DNA of 42,529 nucleotides, from the NCBI RefSeq assembly GCF_009737085.1, contig NZ_WOVL01000038.1, forward strand, positions 1 to 42,529. The letters run 5' to 3'. Numbering within the stretch: position 1 is the stretch's first letter; the number at the start of each line of letters is the position of its first letter. The translations under genes and the position numbers were made by a program. Below are positions 33,719 through 42,087 of the stretch, piece by piece. The notes under the pieces are model-generated. The model had not been told where the DNA came from. It saw only the letters and a program-made list of their open reading frames with translations, and searched no databases. Origin of the DNA: Paenibacillus sp. NEAU-GSW1. GTDB taxonomy: Bacteria > Bacillota > Bacilli > Paenibacillales > Paenibacillaceae.

Positions 33719-34522
33719 ATGGAATCAGCAATAGACTTTGATGCGGAAGCCAAACTTCATCTCGAGGATCATGTTACTACAGAACAGTTTGTGACAATGG
33801 TAATTAGAAGTTGTAAAGGCAATATAGAGCCAACGCGTGGCTGTTGGTCATCAGGGTATATGGATTACGCTTTGTATAAGGGAATAATAGAGGACTATGA
33901 TCTAACAAACATAAGCAAACCCATTGAGCGCCGTTCCGCTGCAAGAATCGTTCATGAGGCGCTTTTAACAGAATTCGGAGAAAAAGATGAGTACGAATGG
34001 TCGGCGGCAGAAAAACTTAGGGACTTATATTCCTGCCATACCTGCGTTATGCATATAGCGCAGGTGTATGTGAAAGGTATAATGCTCGGGCGTGACCATT
34101 ACATGTTCGACGCTGCGGGCAGCTTAACTCGTGCGGAAGCTGCAGCAGTTGTTGTAAGAATGCTTGATAGGGAGCAGCGTATTCCTCAGACTGGGGGCAG
34201 AGAATTTCAAAGTAAAAATCTGTCCCCCGATGAAGCGAGGGAGCTGATGTTAACTGATCATACTGCAATGCTTGTTGATGTGCGGACTAATGAGGACTAT
34301 GAAACAGGGCATCTACAGGAAAGCATTTGTATACCGTTACATCATATATCAAATAACCCGTACTCGGTATGTGTGAGAAAAGATATTCCATTAATCCTTT
34401 ACTGTCAAAGGGGCTATAAGAGTTCTGTAGCGGCACAAGCGCTTATCGATGCAGGCTATAGAAGAGTCTACACGATTCCAGGTATAGAGCAGTATCCGTA
34501 TGATTTAATAGCAACAACTTAA
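33719..34522 (+). CDS. SLH-like/rhodanese fusion protein without signal peptide
   Basis: A 267-residue protein. Residues about 20-150 hold three degenerate S-layer-homology-like units, clearest at WSSGYMDYALYKGII with ERRSAARIVHEAL, and at YVKGIML with SLTRAEAAAVVVRML. Residues about 165-267 are a rhodanese domain with D187 in LVDVRTNEDYETGHL and the active-site loop CQRGYKSS (C229). SLH domains normally anchor exported proteins to wall polymers, yet there is no signal peptide, while rhodaneses are mostly cytoplasmic sulfur carriers. It also has several other cysteines (SCHTC, GCW). AGGAGG lies 6 bases before ATG, and the gene follows the GH27 gene by 35 bases, so they are probably co-transcribed. 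Function is unknown. Confidence 0.8.
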   Translation: MESAIDFDAEAKLHLEDHVTTEQFVTMVIRSCKGNIEPTRGCWSSGYMDYALYKGIIEDYDLTNISKPIERRSAARIVHEALLTEFGEKDEYEWSAAEKLRDLYSCHTCVMHIAQVYVKGIMLGRDHYMFDAAGSLTRAEAAAVVVRMLDREQRIPQTGGREFQSKNLSPDEARELMLTDHTAMLVDVRTNEDYETGHLQESICIPLHHISNNPYSVCVRKDIPLILYCQRGYKSSVAAQALIDAGYRRVYTIPGIEQYPYDLIATT

Positions 34523-34528
34523 TCAATC

Positions 34529-34684
34529 GCTGTCTACACGAGCTTGCTACAGTTCAAGGATGCCAAACAACTCGTCGCCTATGCGGGACTAGATCCTGGT
34601 ATATTTAGCTCAGGGAAGTTTACTGCTTCCAGTAGCCGAATTACAAAGCGGGCTACTAGCAATTCAATACTTCCCCAACACTAA
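34529..34684 (+). mobile_element. IS110-family transposase fragment
   Basis: The plus strand reads FKDAKQLVAYAGLDPGIFSS then GKFTASSSRITKRATS, the transposase_20 C-terminal motif of IS110 transposases, ending in a stop after SNSILPQH. The N-terminal catalytic domain and the rest of the C-terminus are absent. It directly follows the SLH-rhodanese gene, and insertion or excision there may have set the boundary of that block. The next 100 bases to 34788 hold nothing I recognise. Confidence 0.85.
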
Positions 34685-34788
34685 ATGGTTGACAAACATT
34701 AGCTGGTTTTTATGCGCAAACTTCAATTAAACAGAAAGTTATGAAAATCTAGAGAACATTAATGCAACGCTAGTGGTTGCAACGCTCG

Positions 34789-35598
34789 CTATCGCAGCCT
34801 TTTCGTTTCGCCTGCCGCAATACGGACAACTTCGCCGTCTGCGCTGAACCAAACCTCAACGGCGCTCGGATTAAACACGATGCTTCGATCAACCGTGAAA
34901 CGGAGCGCTCTGAGCGCATTTTGATAGGACACGATATCCGTCATCGACGCTTTCCAGACCGACTCCTCCCCGCCGAGCAGCTCGCCTGCCTTGTCCACCA
35001 GCTCCCAGTTATCATCGTTGTCGAATTCGTAGCTGTGGCCCCAGATGAACAATAGCTCCATCCGGCTGAACCAGCTTTTAGAAGCCAGCAGCTGTTCGAT
35101 TTTCACCAACATGTCCTTGTGGTGGCAGGTCGGATGCCATCTTAGCGGATCATCCGGCATATGGAAGCCGCCGTGGCTCTGGACAGTGCGGGCATATTCA
35201 ATACCTAGCACCGGCAGCGCGTGCACAACACGATCGTTGTAGGTGCCGAACGGATAACTCATGCCGCGTACAGGGTATCCCGCAATCGCCTCCAAATTTC
35301 GGCGGTCCGCGATCAGCTCCTCCGCGATCTGGTCGTCCGGGGATTGCTCCAGGAATGGATGCGTGACGGTATGGGCCGAAATCTCGTGGCCGCGATATAA
35401 GTCCGCCGCTTCTTCGGCACTGATGTATCCTTCCTGACCGAATTTGCCTGAATTCAGATGGAACGTTCCTTTAAGGCCATATCGGTTAAAAGCCTGCACC
35501 AGCCTCCTGTCTTGCTCGCGGCCATCGTCAAAACTAAACACGACCGCCTTGCCAAGCCCTCCCGGAAACCGGTCAAATTGAATGCTCACGTTATCCAT
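34789..35598 (-). CDS. Polysaccharide deacetylase (CE4 / NodB-like)
   Basis: A 269-residue protein with the NodB fold. Motif 1 is SFDDG (22-26; general base D24, metal ligand D25) and motif 2 HTVTH (76-80; metal histidines). Motif 3 is SYPFGTYND, in which the usual arginine of RxPY is replaced. These enzymes remove N- or O-acetyl groups from chitin, peptidoglycan or xylan. Lack of a signal peptide suggests an intracellular substrate such as an imported acetylated oligosaccharide, if not an unrecognised export route. GAGGAG lies 5 bases before ATG. It stands alone between the IS110 relic and the orphan signal-peptide fragment. Confidence 0.88.
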   Translation of the reverse strand: MDNVSIQFDRFPGGLGKAVVFSFDDGREQDRRLVQAFNRYGLKGTFHLNSGKFGQEGYISAEEAADLYRGHEISAHTVTHPFLEQSPDDQIAEELIADRRNLEAIAGYPVRGMSYPFGTYNDRVVHALPVLGIEYARTVQSHGGFHMPDDPLRWHPTCHHKDMLVKIEQLLASKSWFSRMELLFIWGHSYEFDNDDNWELVDKAGELLGGEESVWKASMTDIVSYQNALRALRFTVDRSIVFNPSAVEVWFSADGEVVRIAAGETKRLR

Positions 35599-35661
35599 TA
35601 TGACTCCTCCTCGAGTGAGTATTAAAATCTCGGTAAGCGTATTCCGCTAACATTTCACCTG

Positions 35662-35710
35662 AATACCTCCGAACCATTATGCCGGAGATATCAAGCTTCT
35701 GAACTAGCTT
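35662..35710. repeat. Dispersed 49-base repeat, copy 1
   Basis: AATACCTCCGAACC, a variable stretch, then GATATCAAGCTTCTGAAC. A second copy lies at 40080-40128 with one indel and few changes. Here it sits 64 bases before the CE4 start. Confidence 0.7.
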
Positions 35711-35749
35711 ATTTATTTTCCTGATTGATCATGAGCAACCGTAACGGTG

Positions 35750-35965
35750 TCAGCTGCCTCCGTAACATTCCATGCTTGATCTGATGTCTGGCCGTACGGC
35801 CGCTGCTTCGCTTCCGGTCGAATCCGCTGCGAATGCCCTGTCAGGGAGCGTCAACGAAGGGCACATGCTTACCGTCAACGCGGCGGCCGTCAGCAGAAGT
35901 GAAGCGGTCTTGCATAAGGAAATGTTTTGTTTGGTGAATCCACGCGACTTTTCCCTTGTTTTCAT
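35750..35965 (-). pseudogene. Orphan signal-peptide fragment of a deleted secreted protein
   Basis: About 71 codons. The start ATG at 35965 has AAGGAG 8 bases upstream, then a textbook Sec signal: KTASLLLTAAALTVSMC core and cleavage near AFAADS at about residue 47. Only about 25 residues of mature protein follow (SEAAAVRPDIRSSME) before a stop. A conserved activator-type promoter (36036-36095) precedes it. Together these suggest the 5' end of a large secreted hydrolase whose body has been deleted. A small secreted peptide is less likely. Confidence 0.65.
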
Positions 35966-36035
35966 CAATCTAGTCTCCTTCTTTAATCGTTTTCTTCTTG
36001 CGCTCACGCCACTCGCGTTTGTTCCTTACATAACT

Positions 36036-36095
36036 ACTTTATCAACAGGCTGAATAGTGAACCTTGATTTTTTGGACATGGTATAGCATGATTAA
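36036..36095 (-). promoter_or_regulatory. Conserved activator-type promoter, copy B (orphan signal-peptide gene)
   Basis: On the minus strand ATGCTATACCATGTC, two bases, AAAAATCAAGG, then AGGTTC, 17 bases and a weak -10 TAAAGT (36036-36041). The 28-base core aligns without gaps to the copies upstream of GH3, lplB and GH43. It lies about 70 bases before the start codon at 35965. Confidence 0.7.
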
Positions 36096-36205
36096 GCCTG
36101 GATAAATTTGGTTTTCTTTCGCGAATCATCAGCCCCCTCCGAGTGCTCCTGGCTATCAGCCTCATCCGCCGGTACAGTGCCGGACACCTTGCTTCCGCTT
36201 AATAT
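36092..36205 (-). other. Acidic open fragment, origin unknown
   Basis: About 37 codons on the minus strand read SGSKVSGTVPADEADSQEHS and end KKTKFIQA, bounded by stops and lacking a start. The acidic linker-like composition recalls spacers in secreted proteins. It may be another relic. Confidence 0.25.
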
Positions 36206-36215
36206 TTATAACGAA

Positions 36216-36245
36216 GGAAGAGAGCTCACAAAATGAGCTCTCTCC
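36216..36245 (-). terminator. Terminator of the transporter operon
   Basis: AGAGAGCTCA (36219-36228) and TGAGCTCTCT (36234-36243) form a perfect stem with a 5-base loop, 25 bases after the binding-protein stop. The 3' side is only moderately T-rich (TCCTTCGTTAT). Confidence 0.6.
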
Positions 36246-36267
36246 ATTCCTTGCTCTTATACAAATC

Positions 36268-37959
36268 TTATTTCGACCAAAGCTCAACGCGGTCCTTAAC
36301 CATTTTCGTTAACTCGGCATTCATTTTGGCTACGCCCGCATCTTCTAGATCTTTCAAGAAGGCGTCGTATACTTTATCGAAATCAGCCGGTTTGGCAAGA
36401 ATCGCTTCTGGAATACGTTTCTTCATAATATCTTGCGTTTTTTGGAAAATAACGTTTTCTTGAGAGCCTGTTTCGAACTGCAACGTCCAAGCCGCACCGT
36501 ATTTGCGTTCAGGGAACGCATCATCAGAAGGCCACAGATCCTTGTAAGTCGTTGCGCCGTAAGCAGCAAGCGTCTTCTTGTCTTCTTCCGAGTAAGACGT
36601 TTGAATTTGTTCAGGGAATGTTGTCGTGTAGTAGTTTCCGGACGGATCCTTCACGCCGTCGCCGTAACGGGCGGATATGTTGTAGTTGCCGATACCCGTT
36701 GTTTTCATAAATGTGTTGTTATCGTTTATTTTCTGCTCTTGCACATCGGCAGGAATGACTCGTTTGCCGTCTACCACATTGTAATGCTTGCCTTCAATCC
36801 CCCAGTTTAAAAGCACTTGGCCTTCATCGGAAGCAAGGTAGTCCAGGAATTTGATCAAACGAACCGGATCTTGAGCATCTTTCGTAATAGCAATTCCGAG
36901 GGCTGGAAGGTAACCAGTACTCTGGAAGGTATGATCTTGGTAAGTGTCGTTTAATGTTACAGGGAAACGAGCATATGTCGAAGCGAATTTGCCTTCAGCT
37001 TTCAAAGCGTTCTCAGCTTGGCCGTAATCCCATTGTTGGTCGATAAGACCCAGAACGCGGCCGGAAGCGATTTTTGCTTTGTATTGATCGTATTTTTGAA
37101 CGAAGCTTTCTTTATCAAGCAAGCCGATATCGTTCATGTGATTCAGCCAACGGAAGTATTCTCTTTCTTCAGGACGCTGGTAGTGCATGATTGCCTCATA
37201 AGTATCTTCATTAATGAAGAACTCGCCATTGTCAGGAGCGCCGGTTGCAAGGAACGCCGGATTTGTTGCGGAAATCAGAATTTGCCATTCCCCGCCGTTA
37301 AGAGACAAACCGATATTCGGTTGGCCGTCTGCCGTTTTTGGGTTTTTCTCAATATATGCTTTGATTGCCGCTTCGTAATCTTGAACGGTTTTGATTTCCG
37401 GGTAGCCGGCTGCTTCAAGCACTTGGTGCTGCAATTGGAAGCCGCTTCCTGAATCAAAGTACGTATGATTAACGCCGGTCAGCGAAAGCGTATAAATCGC
37501 GTCATCATCCTTGCTCCAACGAAGTCGGTTATAATATTCGCCGTAAACCTTTTTAATGTTAGGAGCATACTCTTCGATCAATGGACGAAGGTCGATCAAG
37601 GCGCCTGCATCAACCATTTTGTTTGTGCTGCTACCCGGCACAACCATATCCGGATACTCATCGCTTGCTATCATAAGCGCGAACATCTCATCTTGGGTGC
37701 CGCCGACAGGGAATTCTTCTTTAATTGTAATGCCCGTTTTTTCTTTAATAAATTTGCCGATATCGGATTGCATGTCATCCCAGTTCGAGTTGTTACCGGT
37801 TGCCAAGCGAATCGTAATTGGCTCAGCTGCAGGCTCATTTGTTGCATTTGTTGTTTCTTTAGTGTTATTACCGCCTTCATTCGAATTGCTGCATGCTGTG
37901 ACGAATACGAATACGAGTGCCAACATTAAGTTAAGTGCCATTTGAATCTTTCTTTTCAT
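36268..37959 (-). CDS. lplA: LplA/YtcQ-type oligosaccharide-binding lipoprotein
   Basis: A 563-residue extracellular binding protein. Signal peptide with lipobox FVTAC anchors C23; a Ser/Asn/Thr-rich linker follows, then the large binding fold (about 48-563) with the YtcQ/LplA features EYPDMVVPGSSTNKMVDAGA and DDAIYTLSLTG. It is the third gene after the LplB- and YtcP-type permeases. In relatives such importers take up aldouronates or xylo-oligosaccharides; that specificity is an inference supported by the GH43 neighbour. The gene ends the operon with a hairpin terminator. Confidence 0.92.
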   Translation of the reverse strand: MKRKIQMALNLMLALVFVFVTACSNSNEGGNNTKETTNATNEPAAEPITIRLATGNNSNWDDMQSDIGKFIKEKTGITIKEEFPVGGTQDEMFALMIASDEYPDMVVPGSSTNKMVDAGALIDLRPLIEEYAPNIKKVYGEYYNRLRWSKDDDAIYTLSLTGVNHTYFDSGSGFQLQHQVLEAAGYPEIKTVQDYEAAIKAYIEKNPKTADGQPNIGLSLNGGEWQILISATNPAFLATGAPDNGEFFINEDTYEAIMHYQRPEEREYFRWLNHMNDIGLLDKESFVQKYDQYKAKIASGRVLGLIDQQWDYGQAENALKAEGKFASTYARFPVTLNDTYQDHTFQSTGYLPALGIAITKDAQDPVRLIKFLDYLASDEGQVLLNWGIEGKHYNVVDGKRVIPADVQEQKINDNNTFMKTTGIGNYNISARYGDGVKDPSGNYYTTTFPEQIQTSYSEEDKKTLAAYGATTYKDLWPSDDAFPERKYGAAWTLQFETGSQENVIFQKTQDIMKKRIPEAILAKPADFDKVYDAFLKDLEDAGVAKMNAELTKMVKDRVELWSK

Positions 37960-38028
37960 TTTATTAAGCCTCCCTTTTTTCTGTGCGTGATTTGCATGTA
38001 TATAACAGGAAACCTGCTATTACCAAAA

Positions 38029-38922
38029 TTAGCTTTTTACTGCGCCAAGTGTCATTCCTTTGACAAAATACTTTTGAAGGAATGGATATACGAGCAAGAT
38101 GGGTACGGTAACGACGATCGTAATCGCCATCTTAATGGATTCAGGCGATACCGCCGCCATCGTTTGCTGTGCGTTCGGGTCGCGGTAATTGCTGCCCGTC
38201 TGCGTAGATAACAGCACCTTCATCAGCTCGTACTGAAGCGTCGTATTTTCCGGGCTCCTGTTATTAAACAAGTACGTATCAAACCAGGAATTCCAGTGTC
38301 CGACAGCAATGAACAATGCGATTGTCGCAAGTACGGGTTGGCAAAGCGGAAGGATCACCTTCCAAAATATAGTCCAATCATTCGCACCGTCAATTTTCGC
38401 TGATTCTTGAAGCGCATACGGAAGTCCGTCGATATACGAGCGGACAACGAACACGTTCCAAACGCTGAGCAGTGCAGGAATGATGTAAACGTAAAAGGTA
38501 CCGATCATGCCTAAATTTTTAATTAATAGGAAGCCAGGAATGAGTCCGCCTGAGAAATACATCGTGAGAGCGAACACAACCGACATCCATCTTCTAGCTT
38601 GAAAATCAGGACGGCTTAACGTGTAAGCCATCATAGACGCTGCCACAACCCCGATTGCCGTACCGACAACCGTCCGAATGACGGTGTTTTTAAAGCCGGT
38701 GATCAGGCCCTCATAGCCGAATATCGTTTCATAGTTTTTTAAGGTAAATTCACGCGGATAAATCGTCAGACCGCCTCGCACGGTATCCACCGAATCGTTA
38801 AATGAAATCGCGAGTACATTTAAAAACGGATATAAGGTTACAATAGCTACCATAGCCATGAATACATAGATGAATATGTCAAAGATTTTATCGCCAATAT
38901 TTTTTTGAACAACTCCTTGCAT
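38029..38922 (-). CDS. ytcP: ABC oligosaccharide permease, YtcP type
   Basis: A 297-residue CUT1 permease with six predicted membrane spans. The EAA loop is QESAKIDGANDWTIFWKVIL, and the C-terminus ends FVKGMTLGAVKS, typical of YtcP proteins. AGGAGG lies 8 bases before ATG. It starts 12 bases after the LplB gene and is followed 69 bases later by the binding protein, a standard lplB-ytcP-ytcQ order. An ATPase is not encoded here, so a shared MsmX-like one is presumed. Confidence 0.92.
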   Translation of the reverse strand: MQGVVQKNIGDKIFDIFIYVFMAMVAIVTLYPFLNVLAISFNDSVDTVRGGLTIYPREFTLKNYETIFGYEGLITGFKNTVIRTVVGTAIGVVAASMMAYTLSRPDFQARRWMSVVFALTMYFSGGLIPGFLLIKNLGMIGTFYVYIIPALLSVWNVFVVRSYIDGLPYALQESAKIDGANDWTIFWKVILPLCQPVLATIALFIAVGHWNSWFDTYLFNNRSPENTTLQYELMKVLLSTQTGSNYRDPNAQQTMAAVSPESIKMAITIVVTVPILLVYPFLQKYFVKGMTLGAVKS

Positions 38923-38934
38923 TTGCCGCGCCTC

Positions 38935-39894
38935 CTATATGATTGATTCTTTGGTGACTCTCTTGTATATTCCGTTCGCGATAAACACTAATAGGATGCT
39001 GACTACGGAATTAATTATTCCGATTGCCGTACCGTACGAATATCGGCTCATTTGAATTCCGTACTTGAGCGCATACAGATCGAATACCTCTGAATAATCA
39101 GATACCAGCGGGTTGCCCAGCAAGAACTGCTTCTCGAATCCAATACTGATTAAATGTCCAATCGACAAGATGAAAAGTACCATGAAGGTTGTACGTATAC
39201 CAGGCAGCGTGATATGCCACATCTTGCGGAATCTGCCTGCGCCGTCAACCGTTGACGCTTCGTAAAGCTCGGGATCGATGCCCGCCATCGCTGCCAGGAA
39301 AATAATCGAGCTCCACCCCATTTCCTTCCATAGATCCGAAGCGGTTACAATTCCCCAGAACAAATTGCCTTTAGCCATAAACTGAATAGGCTCATCGATA
39401 ATATTAAGCCACATGAGCAATTGGTTCACCGCTCCGCCGTCAGTCGAAAGCATTTTATATACGAGTCCGGCCACGACAACCCATGAAACAAAGTGAGGTA
39501 AATACGAAATCGTTTGAACCGACCGTTTGAAAAACTGACCTTTCATCTCATTTAACAATAATGCGAATATAACAGGAGCCGTGAAGCCTACAATTAGTCC
39601 CAATGTACTCATGGCCAGCGTATTTCGTAAAACAATATAAAATCTATCATCTTGGAATAATTCAATGAAATTCTCAAAGCCAACCCATTTCTGATCGAGA
39701 ATTGAATTTTTCGGTTTGTAATTTTGAAAAGCGGTAAGCCAGCCCCATAAAGGTACGTAGCTGAAAATAAAAATCCATACTACGAATGGAAGTGACATCA
39801 TGTACAAGTAACGCTGCTGGAATGCTTTGAACCAGAACCGGTTTCTCTTGAGCGTCGGCCCTGCTTTCTGGGCACCTTCTGTTAACGCTTTCAT
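38935..39894 (-). CDS. lplB: ABC oligosaccharide permease, LplB type
   Basis: A 319-residue CUT1 permease. Six spans are predicted, the first at about residues 30-50. The EAA-type loop is YEASTVDGAGRFRKMWHITL, and the FENFIELFQDDRFY and LLNEMKGQFFKRSVQTISYL segments are characteristic of LplB. AGGAGG lies 7 bases before ATG. It is the first gene of the three-gene transporter operon and is preceded by copy C of the conserved activator-type promoter. Confidence 0.92.
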   Translation of the reverse strand: MKALTEGAQKAGPTLKRNRFWFKAFQQRYLYMMSLPFVVWIFIFSYVPLWGWLTAFQNYKPKNSILDQKWVGFENFIELFQDDRFYIVLRNTLAMSTLGLIVGFTAPVIFALLLNEMKGQFFKRSVQTISYLPHFVSWVVVAGLVYKMLSTDGGAVNQLLMWLNIIDEPIQFMAKGNLFWGIVTASDLWKEMGWSSIIFLAAMAGIDPELYEASTVDGAGRFRKMWHITLPGIRTTFMVLFILSIGHLISIGFEKQFLLGNPLVSDYSEVFDLYALKYGIQMSRYSYGTAIGIINSVVSILLVFIANGIYKRVTKESII

Positions 39895-40005
39895 AAGTGT
39901 TCCTCCTAGCTTAGTAAGATTCCTCTTTAGATGTGATAGCTTACCCTCTCTTGTCTGTACTTATCATAAACGATAGAGCCCCTTCCATAACTCCCAGTAA
40001 AATAG

Positions 40006-40070
40006 ATAATAACAACACTAGTGATAGTAAACCTTGATATTTAAGACATCGAATAGCATGATATAGACAT
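40006..40070 (-). promoter_or_regulatory. Conserved activator-type promoter, copy C (lplB operon)
   Basis: On the minus strand ATCATGCTATTCGATGTC, two bases, AAATATCAAGG, then AGGTTT, a 17-base spacer and -10 TATTAT (40006-40011). It lies about 110 bases before lplB. The sequence upstream (TGTCTATATCATGC) matches copy A as well, so the conserved block is about 40 bases. Confidence 0.75.
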
Positions 40071-40079
40071 TTCAATTAA

Positions 40080-40128
40080 AATACCTCCGAACCAAAACGG
40101 CTGGGGATATCAAGCTTCTGAACAAGCA
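40080..40128. repeat. Dispersed 49-base repeat, copy 2
   Basis: Second copy of the sequence at 35662-35710, directly upstream of copy C of the conserved promoter. Both copies precede minus-strand carbohydrate genes. Confidence 0.7.
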
Positions 40129-40147
40129 TATAAGCCTTGACGGTTAG

Positions 40148-40372
40148 TTCCAAGCAGATAGCCCCGATTGCTGGAGGAAACCTTTTCCTTTTTATTCGTT
40201 CCATTTTGTGAAAGCGCCAAAGAAAGCCGAGGCAACCGCGAGGAGCCGATTGCTAGAGTACTTCCGCAATATCGAATATGCGATCGACCCCGGCAATAGC
40301 ATGGCTTCGTATAGCCTGATTCACCTCCCTCCAGACAAGCTCCTGCGCGTCATTAAAATTGTAATGTCTTGA
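40148..40372 (+). pseudogene. Unrecognised partial reading frame
   Basis: Seventy-four open codons on the plus strand ending in TGA. It contains APKKAEATARSRLLEYFRN and IEYAIDPGNSMASYSLIHLP, with a composition like real protein. There is no start codon with a ribosome site, and the frame begins straight after a stop. I cannot name the family. It is probably the 3' end of a gene cut by rearrangement, and it points towards the GH43 gene on the opposite strand. Confidence 0.4.
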
Positions 40373-40449
40373 TATAAGCTCTGTACGTATGGGTAAAGTC
40401 GGAATCATGCCTCACAGAAATCCATGGGCCACACACAGAAGGGACTTAA

Positions 40450-40483
40450 ATAAACGAGCTGAACATCATCCGTTCAACGGCTC
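40450..40483 (-). terminator. Possible terminator of the GH43 gene
   Basis: On the minus strand GAGC and TTGAAC pair with GTTCA and GCTC around a 7-base loop, with a small bulge, followed by GTTTATTT. The stem overlaps the stop codon region. Confidence 0.45.
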
Positions 40484-41983
40484 ATATTCGAACCAATCAA
40501 AGCATGCTGGAGAACCCTGCCCCGTTTCGCAGACTGCGTACATCGCAATGATTAATCCCGTAAAGCCGCCCGCAACCTCCGTTGAGAGCAAATGCGTTTC
40601 ACCAGATCCCGCTTCGAGGACATTGGATGGATTCTGCTGAATCTTGAAATGAAACCATTCCGGCTGAGCTTCAATCTGAAGTACGAAAGGACCTTCTGAG
40701 CACTCCAGTGTGCGCTCCGTTCTCAAGGATCCTACGGTTCGCCGGAAAACGATTACCTTACGTCCTTCTTTGAGCATTACGGCCAGATCGTAATGATATC
40801 TTTCGTTCATATATACAGTAAGTCCAGCTTCCTCGCCCTCGTGCAGCGGTTCGAATTCCAGCAAGGCGGAAATGTTGCATGTCCAGTGGCGCAATCGACG
40901 GCCTACAAAGGCGGGTGAGCCGGTTTGATCGAGAGAAGTCTTATTTCCGCGCAATACTAGATTCCCCGGAGAAGCGTTCAGCGACCAACATGACGGATCC
41001 GGATTCCGCAGGAACACCCAGTCCAAGCCTAAATTTGCATCGTTAAAATCATCTCTTGTTCCGTTAGTCTGCCACCGGACTTCATTCAACTTTGGAGACT
41101 CCATTACGGTCTCGACGCTTCCCCCGTTACCAATGATCGGCCAGCCGTCTGCCGTCCATGACACAGGCGCCAGAAACGTCTCCCTGCCCAAATGATGCCG
41201 GTAGGGATAGGAGACAGGTCTGACACCCAAGAATACCGCCCACCAGCTGCCGTCATGCGCCTGTACCAGATCTGCATGCCCTGTTGCTTGTATGCTGCTC
41301 TTCAGACTTCTGTGAGAAAGAATCGGATTATCGGGACATGGTTCATAAGACCCGTATGGAGCGCTGCTTCTCGCTATCGTCACCATATGACCGTATTCCG
41401 TCCCGCCTTCGGCAATCAACAAGTAATAAAGTCCGTTGATCTTGTAAAGATGAGGCGCTTCGGGATGCGCTCCGCCCGTTCCCTTCCAGATCAGACGACT
41501 CTCAGTCAGCAGGTTCCCGGTCGATACGTCAATCTCGCATTGATAAACGCCATCGCCTTCATTGCCGGAAAAAACGGATTGAAAGTATACGCGGCCATCT
41601 TCATCGAATAATAACGATGGATCAATGCCATCCTGCGCGACAGGTATCGGCTCGGACCAGGGACCGGCAGGCTGTTGGCTGCGAACAAAGAAGTTGCCGA
41701 TCCCGCTCACATTCGTCGTAACCATATAGAACCAGCCCTCGTGATAACGGATCGTCGGGGCGAAAATCCCTCCCGATAACCAGGTGTTCGCCAGCGGCAA
41801 TTGCTGCTCGGAAGTGAGACAATGTCCGATCTGGCGCCAATTGACAAGATCCTTGCTGTGAAATATAGGAACTCCGGGAAAATAGGCAAAAGTGCTTGTC
41901 ACCAAATAATAATCATCCTCGACACGGCATATGCTCGGGTCAGGATAAAAGCCGGAAATTACCGGATTGCTGTACGTCACCAT
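40466..41983 (-). CDS. GH43 beta-xylosidase / alpha-L-arabinofuranosidase with C-terminal beta-sandwich
   Basis: A 505-residue cytoplasmic enzyme. The five-blade propeller has the three catalytic acids of family GH43: base D15 in GFYPDPSI, D121 in DGIDPSLLFD, and acid E175 in GGAHPEAPHLY. From about residue 315 a DUF1349/GH43_C2-type beta-sandwich follows (RDDFNDANLGLDWVFLRNPD), as in the subfamily containing beta-xylosidases and arabinofuranosidases. No signal peptide, so it trims oligosaccharides after import by the adjacent LplB/YtcP system. AGGAG lies 6 bases before ATG. It has its own copy of the conserved promoter (D), so it is co-regulated with the transporter but not strictly in its operon. 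Confidence 0.93.
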   Translation of the reverse strand: MVTYSNPVISGFYPDPSICRVEDDYYLVTSTFAYFPGVPIFHSKDLVNWRQIGHCLTSEQQLPLANTWLSGGIFAPTIRYHEGWFYMVTTNVSGIGNFFVRSQQPAGPWSEPIPVAQDGIDPSLLFDEDGRVYFQSVFSGNEGDGVYQCEIDVSTGNLLTESRLIWKGTGGAHPEAPHLYKINGLYYLLIAEGGTEYGHMVTIARSSAPYGSYEPCPDNPILSHRSLKSSIQATGHADLVQAHDGSWWAVFLGVRPVSYPYRHHLGRETFLAPVSWTADGWPIIGNGGSVETVMESPKLNEVRWQTNGTRDDFNDANLGLDWVFLRNPDPSCWSLNASPGNLVLRGNKTSLDQTGSPAFVGRRLRHWTCNISALLEFEPLHEGEEAGLTVYMNERYHYDLAVMLKEGRKVIVFRRTVGSLRTERTLECSEGPFVLQIEAQPEWFHFKIQQNPSNVLEAGSGETHLLSTEVAGGFTGLIIAMYAVCETGQGSPACFDWFEYEPLNG

Positions 41984-42087
41984 GTTACACTCCTAATCCG
42001 TCTAAAGTTTAATGCGATGCCAAAGCCCTGCTGAACCCCCGCCTCTGATGAGTCGAAAGGCTCAATGAATCGACATCTTCAATACGG

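Noticed and set aside
34765..34789. Repeated GCAACGC near the CE4 3' end as a terminator
   Set aside because: The copies are direct, not inverted, so no hairpin forms.
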